From NCBI GenBank assembly GCA_024680815.1, contig JAILBQ010000127.1, positions 1-61,854 of the forward strand: 61,854 nt of DNA, in the 5' to 3' direction. The translations under genes were made by a program, and so were the position numbers. The notes beneath the pieces are model-generated. The model worked only from the letters and a program-made list of their open reading frames with translations. It searched no databases and was not told the origin of the DNA. This document shows, one piece after another, positions 56,995 to 61,854 of the stretch (position 1 is the stretch's first letter; every line of letters starts with the position of its first letter). The DNA is from Lachnospiraceae bacterium. Its GTDB lineage: Bacteria > Bacillota > Clostridia > Lachnospirales > Lachnospiraceae.

Positions 56995-57161
56995 CAGGAA
57001 GCCGACCGGACATGTCCTGTGTCCCTCCGCTGTTACCCCGCGAAAGATACTTTTTTATTATATCATGATTCGGACGCCAAAAGTCACATTTTGATTAAAT
57101 ACGGATTGTTCCGTGCTTCGCACTCCCACAATCCTACCCCGGCATTTACAGGGGATATCAA
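56995..57161. other. Intergenic stretch between divergent ATPase and surface-protein genes
   Basis: No gene is supported. The left third is GC-rich and the middle holds a T/A run (near 57050-57062). No hairpin with a T tract and no recognisable RNA was seen. The promoter of the plus-strand surface protein starts at 57162; the ATPase promoter was not located with confidence. Confidence 0.4.
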
Positions 57162-57191
57162 TTGCCAGAACCTGCGTTACCCTCGTATAAT
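57162..57191 (+). promoter_or_regulatory. Sigma-A promoter of the large surface protein
   Basis: TTGCCA (57162-57167) and TATAAT (57186-57191) are 18 bases apart. The ATG lies 63 bases downstream with ACGGAGG before it. Confidence 0.65.
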
Positions 57192-57254
57192 ATAAAAGAG
57201 ATTTTTTACCTCTGACAGACTGAAGCAAATATTACTCTTGTACGGAGGATCATA

Positions 57255-60200
57255 ATGAGACTCATCAAAAACCTTCATAGACGTCTAAGATGGCTGGCGT
57301 CCTTTATGTGCCTGTGTCTTTTGGTAAATATATACTGCCTTCCGGTTATGGGTGAAGAGCTCTCTGAAGAGAGGGACTGCACGGAGGAAAGCCTCCCGGG
57401 GGAAAGTGTCACGGAGGAAGGTGTCACGGAAGATAGTATCCCGGAGGAAGATGTCACGGAAGAACCCGTCCCGGTTAGCGATAATGCCCAGGCGTCTCCG
57501 GAAAGCCCGGAGGAAACCCTGTCGGAGGATGTTGCTCCCGTCGGGAGCGCCGAAGAGGAGGTCGCTGTCGAAGTCCCGGAAGAAGTGTCCGTTTCGGAAG
57601 ACGGCCTGAGCGTTCCGGATAACGAAGAGCTTCCGGCGGAGGTTTTTAATTCAAACGGTTATTATAAAAATTATCTTCCGACCGGGGAAGACGATACACC
57701 CGAAGAACTTGCCGCCAAACGGATCTCCTTTAACGGCATCGGATGGTATATCATCAGCGACAATTCCACGAGCGAGAAGGAGGGAAGCGTCACTTTGCTT
57801 GCGGCGGATTTCATTTCCCAATGCCAGTTCTGGCAATCTCCCACAAGTAAAGGTTACAACGGATCAGAAATACAGCAATATCTGTCAACGGAAACACAGA
57901 AGGGCGGCAGCTTTTACAACGTAGCAGAAGGCATAAGGAATGTGACGCTTTCTGATGCGAATAATCTGGAAGCAAAACTCTATCTGCTTAGTGAGAACGA
58001 GGCAGAGGTGCTGCCGGAGAATGTACTAAAACACAAAGATAAATGGTGGCTCCGCACTCCTGTACTGGACCCGATGAACCCGATGAGCATGAAGGTTATG
58101 TTTGTGAACCCCGATGGCAGTGTAGATAAAAATGGTGATTCGGTAACCTCATCGCATGATGTCCGCCCGGCATTGCAGCTGGATCTTTCCAAAGTCATCT
58201 TTAATTCCAACGAAAATTCCGGCAAACGATCCTTTTACCTGTCCGATACGGAAAACTACACCGTAACCTTTAAGGTAAAAAACGGCTCATGGAATGACGG
58301 GACCAAAGCGGATAAGACTGTAACGCTCTCCCGGCATGTGGGCGAGGATCTGGTGCTGACGCTAGAGAACGGTGATATCCCCGCTGTGGGAAACCGGCCC
58401 TTCAAAGGCTGTGGGGAAGGCGCCTGGGATATCACTCCGACTACAGAAAAGGCCGTCAATAAAGATGAGACCTATACTTACACCTATAAAAACACTCGGA
58501 CCATTGGTCTCGGGACGGGAGCCATCGGAACGCCTGTCCCTGCGGATGATCTGAATGTTTTGGGCAAATGGAACGGAAGCTATGTGTATTACGGCAGGTA
58601 CGCCGGGAAGAACATGAAGTACCGGGTATTAAGCTTATCAGGCTTCAGCGGGAACACTCTCCTCCTGGATTGTGACAGTTCGATAGTAAAAAAACGCTTT
58701 GATGATGACTCCAATGATTGGGAAAACAGTGAGCTGAAAGAATGGCTTAACGGGAACGAGTTTCTCGGAGATGAGGCAAACCCGGCCGGCGCATTTACGC
58801 TTCAGGAAAGAACAGCTATCTCAAACACAACAAAGACCTCCAGAACTACAGATGACGGGACGGTTCTTTCCAATATGGACGGAGATTATTCGTTCGTTCC
58901 TTTAAATGGCGAGAAGATCTTCCTTCTTGATATTTGCGAAGCGGAAAACCATACATATGGCTATCCCAATACAACAAATGCTCTTTCACAAAGAAGAAAG
59001 ACCGGGACAGCCGGGAAAGATTACTACTGGTTCCTGCGCTCGCGCAACAGTGAGAAGAAGCGGATCGGCTGCGTGCAATACGATGGCAAAATATTTCCCA
59101 TCGTGCCGAACAAGGAAGAACATGAAGTGAGCCCCGCATTCAACGTGAATCTGAAATCCATCCTCTTCTCTTCCGTCGTTTCCGGCAACGCAGGAGAGCT
59201 TGGGGCCGAGTACAAGCTCACTCTCTCGGATAATGACCTGCATACTGCGCTGCAGGATGGAAAAACCGCGACGAGGACCGGCAGCACTGTTACTGTGCCC
59301 TTCTCCATTACAGGGGGACATGCGCCTTCTGCCAACCGGGTAGTGGTACTCCTTATAGATGAGCCTTACAGCCCCGGGAATGCAGGAACCGGTGAATACG
59401 AGATCCTTAAACTCGATACGGATATCACCTCCGGCACCGGCACCTTCACCCTGCCGGAAGCTTACGCCGGCAAAACCAGCGGAAAGGACTACTACGCCTA
59501 TATCCTGGCGGAAACTGTAAACGGGGAAAAGGATACTGATTATGCCAGCCTCCCCTTTATCATATCGATCCCGGACAAAAAAGAGGAACCCGTCAACCCC
59601 GATGAACCCGACGAACCGGAAGCGAAGGAGGGCCTGTGGGTTAAGGGCATCAGCAAAAACGGCTATCCCTATACCGGAAGCAGGATAAAGCCTGTCGTCA
59701 GCGTGTATTACAACGGCGCTCTCCTGTATGAAAAAACTGACTATACCTTAAACTACAGCAACAACGTAAAGGTAGGGGAGGGAAAGCTGAAGATCAGGGG
59801 CAAAGGGAATTTTAAGGATTCCAAAACCGTCAGCTTCAATATCATCAAGGCTGAGCTGTCCGGGGCTTATGTTCCCGAGGACATAGTCGAGGCTTATAAA
59901 AAGGGAAAGAAGCATAACAAGGTAAAGCCCGCCCTCTACATGAACGGAACGAAGCTTAAATTCGGCAAAAATGACTTAAGGTACAGCTATCTGGACGTAT
60001 CCGGAAACGCCAGTCAGTGCATTGAAGAGGGGAACTATATCATCCGGGTGAGCGCCAATTCTTCCTGCAAAAATTACACAGGATACGTGGATATACCCAT
60101 GCTTGTGACGACAAAGCTGATGATGAAGAATGCCAGGGTTAAGGTGAAGCCGGCGAAATATACCGGGAAGCCGGTAACGCCGGAGCTTAAGGTCTCCCTT

Positions 60201-61169
60201 AAGAAAACGTCCCTGGTGGAGGGCAGGGATTACAGCGTTATCTTCAATGATTCCCGCACTGAGCCCGGAAAGCACTACCTTGTCCTCTCCGGAAACGGAA
60301 AAGACTATTTCGGCAAAAAAAGGGTGAGTTTTAAGATAACCGGAAAATATGACCTTTCCGATACGAACTTCACCAGGGTGACTCTTTCCGGATCCGGCCG
60401 CCAATATAAAAAGGGCGGGGCAAAGCCGAAGGTCAGCGTATTATATAACGGAAAGGCGCTTAAGGAGGGAAAGGATTATAAGGTCGCCTATTCCAATAAT
60501 AAGAAAACCGGAGAGACCGCTGTGGCTTCCGTTAAGGGAAAGGGCTCCTGTGGCGGGAAATGCGAACTTAGCTTTAAGGTGGATAAATGCAATATCTCCA
60601 CCCTTAATATCACGGCCTCCGACAGGGCCGAATCGAAGACGGCCGGAGATTTCAAAAAGACCGCCATCATCTTTACTGACGAAGACGGCCATGATCAGAA
60701 GCTCAAAGCGGGAAAGGATTATAACGCCGTGTTCACTCCCGCTGAGGGCACACCGAAGGCCGGGACTGCCGTCACCGTTAATCTTACGGGCACGGGAAAT
60801 AATTACACCGGCACCGCGACCGTCACTTACCGCATAAAGGATCCCGCCTATGACCTCTCAAAGGCCAGGGTTACGGTAAATAAGGGTAAGGCCTACGACT
60901 ACACGGGAAAAGCCATCAGCCCCAACGCAAACAATATCGTACTCACCATCGGGAAGAAAACGGTTTCCGGCACAGACTACGAGATCACGGGCTACTTCAA
61001 CAACGTCAACAAGGGCACGGCGACCCTCACCCTCAAAGGAAAAGGGGACTATTACGGCGACAGAACGGTTACTTATAAGATCGGCACCACAAAGCTTGAG
61101 ACTGTATGGGGAGGGATAATGAATCGCCTTAACAGGATAATTGAACCCGGACTCAAAAGGATACGATGA
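57255..61169 (+). CDS. Very large secreted protein with DUF6273-like and Ig-like repeat domains
   Basis: A 1304-residue exported protein. A signal peptide (LRWLASFMCLCLLVNIYCLP) is followed by a very acidic low-complexity part (residues 35-135) made partly of five-residue repeats. Two DUF6273-like domains follow, near 150-320 (GWYIISDNSTSEKEGSVTLL, WWLRTPVLDP) and 430-650 (YVYYGRYAGKNMKYRVLSL, YYWFLRSRNSEKKRIGCVQY). From about 790 come Ig-like repeats with a GKGNF/GKGSC/GKGDYYG turn in each (YNGKALKEGKDYKVAYSNN, SGTDYEITGYFNNV). There is no LPxTG or choline-binding end. It is probably surface-associated or released. ACGGAGG precedes the ATG. Its stop overlaps the acetyltransferase start (ATGA). 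Confidence 0.82.
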   Translation: MRLIKNLHRRLRWLASFMCLCLLVNIYCLPVMGEELSEERDCTEESLPGESVTEEGVTEDSIPEEDVTEEPVPVSDNAQASPESPEETLSEDVAPVGSAEEEVAVEVPEEVSVSEDGLSVPDNEELPAEVFNSNGYYKNYLPTGEDDTPEELAAKRISFNGIGWYIISDNSTSEKEGSVTLLAADFISQCQFWQSPTSKGYNGSEIQQYLSTETQKGGSFYNVAEGIRNVTLSDANNLEAKLYLLSENEAEVLPENVLKHKDKWWLRTPVLDPMNPMSMKVMFVNPDGSVDKNGDSVTSSHDVRPALQLDLSKVIFNSNENSGKRSFYLSDTENYTVTFKVKNGSWNDGTKADKTVTLSRHVGEDLVLTLENGDIPAVGNRPFKGCGEGAWDITPTTEKAVNKDETYTYTYKNTRTIGLGTGAIGTPVPADDLNVLGKWNGSYVYYGRYAGKNMKYRVLSLSGFSGNTLLLDCDSSIVKKRFDDDSNDWENSELKEWLNGNEFLGDEANPAGAFTLQERTAISNTTKTSRTTDDGTVLSNMDGDYSFVPLNGEKIFLLDICEAENHTYGYPNTTNALSQRRKTGTAGKDYYWFLRSRNSEKKRIGCVQYDGKIFPIVPNKEEHEVSPAFNVNLKSILFSSVVSGNAGELGAEYKLTLSDNDLHTALQDGKTATRTGSTVTVPFSITGGHAPSANRVVVLLIDEPYSPGNAGTGEYEILKLDTDITSGTGTFTLPEAYAGKTSGKDYYAYILAETVNGEKDTDYASLPFIISIPDKKEEPVNPDEPDEPEAKEGLWVKGISKNGYPYTGSRIKPVVSVYYNGALLYEKTDYTLNYSNNVKVGEGKLKIRGKGNFKDSKTVSFNIIKAELSGAYVPEDIVEAYKKGKKHNKVKPALYMNGTKLKFGKNDLRYSYLDVSGNASQCIEEGNYIIRVSANSSCKNYTGYVDIPMLVTTKLMMKNARVKVKPAKYTGKPVTPELKVSLKKTSLVEGRDYSVIFNDSRTEPGKHYLVLSGNGKDYFGKKRVSFKITGKYDLSDTNFTRVTLSGSGRQYKKGGAKPKVSVLYNGKALKEGKDYKVAYSNNKKTGETAVASVKGKGSCGGKCELSFKVDKCNISTLNITASDRAESKTAGDFKKTAIIFTDEDGHDQKLKAGKDYNAVFTPAEGTPKAGTAVTVNLTGTGNNYTGTATVTYRIKDPAYDLSKARVTVNKGKAYDYTGKAISPNANNIVLTIGKKTVSGTDYEITGYFNNVNKGTATLTLKGKGDYYGDRTVTYKIGTTKLETVWGGIMNRLNRIIEPGLKRIR
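57378..57467 (+). repeat. Six tandem 15-base repeats in the acidic N-terminus
   Basis: Six in-frame units encode CTEES, LPGES, VTEEG, VTEDS, IPEED and VTEEP. The DNA core is CACGGAGGAA or CCCGGAGGAA. Such arrays can change length by slipped replication without breaking the frame. Confidence 0.75.
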
Positions 61170-61854
61170 CCGCAAAGGGAAGAGTCGATAATATGAAATA
61201 TATAGAGGTAAACAAAAATAATATGGCTGCGTTCTCCTGGCTTTGCGATCCGGACGAGCTTTTACGGCTCACAAAAGAAACGGAGACCTTTGCAATAGGC
61301 GCTGTCGAGGAGGAGCATAACTGGTCAGTGGGAATCCTTATATTTTCAGCCCTGAAGGATAACACCATCGTGCATCACTGGCTCTATGTTGCTTCGGAGT
61401 TCCGCGGCCGGGGGATAGCGACTGAGATCATGCACAGGTTTAATGAAGTGATAAACGATCTTAAGGTATCAAAGGTATCCTTTGTGTTTCCGGACAATAA
61501 ATACTCTCAATCGCTGATCCCTTTTTATCAGGGCTTCGGGTACCGTTTTGAACGAACCCTGATCCCTGAAATGCGCACTAAACTGGGGGAGCTCTGTGAA
61601 AACCGTCTTTTTCGGGAGCAGAAGATCCCGGAGGGTATTGCTGCTCTGGAAGCTGCAAAGCCTTCAGAAATAAAACAGTTTATGGGCGCTGTTCCAAAGA
61701 TCTGGAGAGATCGCTTTAACGAGCTTTCCACAGGAAGTACCGATCAAAAGGTCAGCAGTATTTATCTCAGGCATCACAGGATCTGCGCCGCGCTGCTTGT
61801 CGATCGCAATCCGTCCGGGAAGCTTGTGCCGGTGCTTTTCTGTTCGCTTGAGCG
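61166..61854 (+). CDS. GNAT-family acetyltransferase, N-terminal part (cut by window end)
   Basis: An open frame of at least 229 codons runs off the window end. Residues 40-140 are a GNAT domain: AIGAVEEEHNWSVGILIFSA, then the acetyl-CoA loop WLYVASEFRGRGIATEIM and SLIPFYQGFGYRFE, which closes the domain. The rest (residues 160 onward: EGIAALEAAKPSEIKQFMG, IYLRHHRICAALLVDR) may begin a second GNAT-like half. The ATG overlaps the stop of the large surface protein (ATGA) and AAAGGA lies before it; an inner ATG at 61193 is an alternative. Coupling to the surface-protein gene suggests shared expression; the substrate is unknown. Confidence 0.8.
   Translation, partial: MTAKGRVDNMKYIEVNKNNMAAFSWLCDPDELLRLTKETETFAIGAVEEEHNWSVGILIFSALKDNTIVHHWLYVASEFRGRGIATEIMHRFNEVINDLKVSKVSFVFPDNKYSQSLIPFYQGFGYRFERTLIPEMRTKLGELCENRLFREQKIPEGIAALEAAKPSEIKQFMGAVPKIWRDRFNELSTGSTDQKVSSIYLRHHRICAALLVDRNPSGKLVPVLFCSLE

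Noticed and set aside
57255..61169. Sortase-anchored surface protein
   Set aside because: The C-terminus ends in a short basic tail (LNRIIEPGLKRIR) without an LPxTG motif or closing hydrophobic helix.
1..61854. CRISPR arrays, rRNA or tRNA genes
   Set aside because: No regularly spaced direct repeats and no recognisable rRNA or tRNA sequence were noticed on either strand; a covariance-model scan would be needed to exclude short RNAs fully.

Overview
The window looks like a chromosome segment from a Gram-positive anaerobe of the Clostridia, most likely Lachnospiraceae-like. This is inferred from family content, not from a marker gene. The evidence is strong AGGAGG-type ribosome binding sites, a GGGtGRT/iron-sulfur scaffold pair, a C_GCAxxG_C_C redox protein, a NifU/NifS-type Fe-S pair, a Nif11-type leader peptide, an Oxa/YidC-type protein without the large periplasmic domain, and a Rex-like operator in front of an iron alcohol dehydrogenase. 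No rRNA, tRNA or CRISPR array was seen.

Layout. (1) 1-1303: the right end of an IS21-family element (istA tail, istB, terminal repeats) abutting a 5'-truncated DUF4258-like remnant. (2) 1494-13674: alanine/sodium symporter, iscS-iscU, a GG-leader peptide, an AAA ATPase of the DUF234 type, a heterodimeric ABC exporter with a C_GCAxxG_C_C protein, the GGGtGRT pair, and a ClpP-like protease. (3) 13683-25266: signalling and housekeeping genes: a FIST sensor, hybrid kinase and HD-GYP regulator operon, a lipoprotein, a second GG-leader peptide, uraA-upp, an EAL phosphodiesterase and a DUF4349 lipoprotein. (4) 25354-42707: a cell-surface polymer region. It holds NeuC/NeuB-type acid-sugar genes, a nucleotide-sugar dehydrogenase, GT2, CapA, a TupA-like ATP-grasp protein, a YidC domain fused to a TagF-like glycerophosphotransferase domain, a radical SAM protein, a 2-aminoethylphosphonate (AEP) cassette (aepY, nucleotidyltransferase, phnW) and two divergently transcribed sulfatase-fold membrane enzymes. 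(5) 42783-49514: small proteins, an SPFH protein with three zinc ribbons, an AlaX editing protein, a C39-like protease, a split chromate transporter and an iron alcohol dehydrogenase. (6) 49621-56885: a six-gene minus-strand operon not recognised as any named system. (7) 57255-61854: a very large secreted protein and a truncated GNAT acetyltransferase.

The best candidate for an undescribed system is region 6. A DUF234-type ATPase is followed by three bitopic membrane proteins that share a roughly 50-residue N-terminal module (consensus around GYLYDPxTGLYYSQV ... VVTWF). A large exported protein lies among them, and the last gene is a soluble protein with three proline repeats and two Tudor-like segments. 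The shared module itself resembles a divergent Tudor/SH3-like fold, so the operon may encode a cytoplasmic scaffold tethered to a surface assembly. Second candidate: the AEP cassette beside the YidC-TagF fusion suggests a phosphonate-decorated wall polymer, but PEP mutase is absent from the window. Third: two GG-leader peptides 14 kb apart share a C-terminal WEV...W(x6)R pattern.

Several starts were moved inward from the longest open frame to an ATG, TTG or GTG with a visible ribosome binding site. All family assignments come from reading the protein sequence, with no database search.
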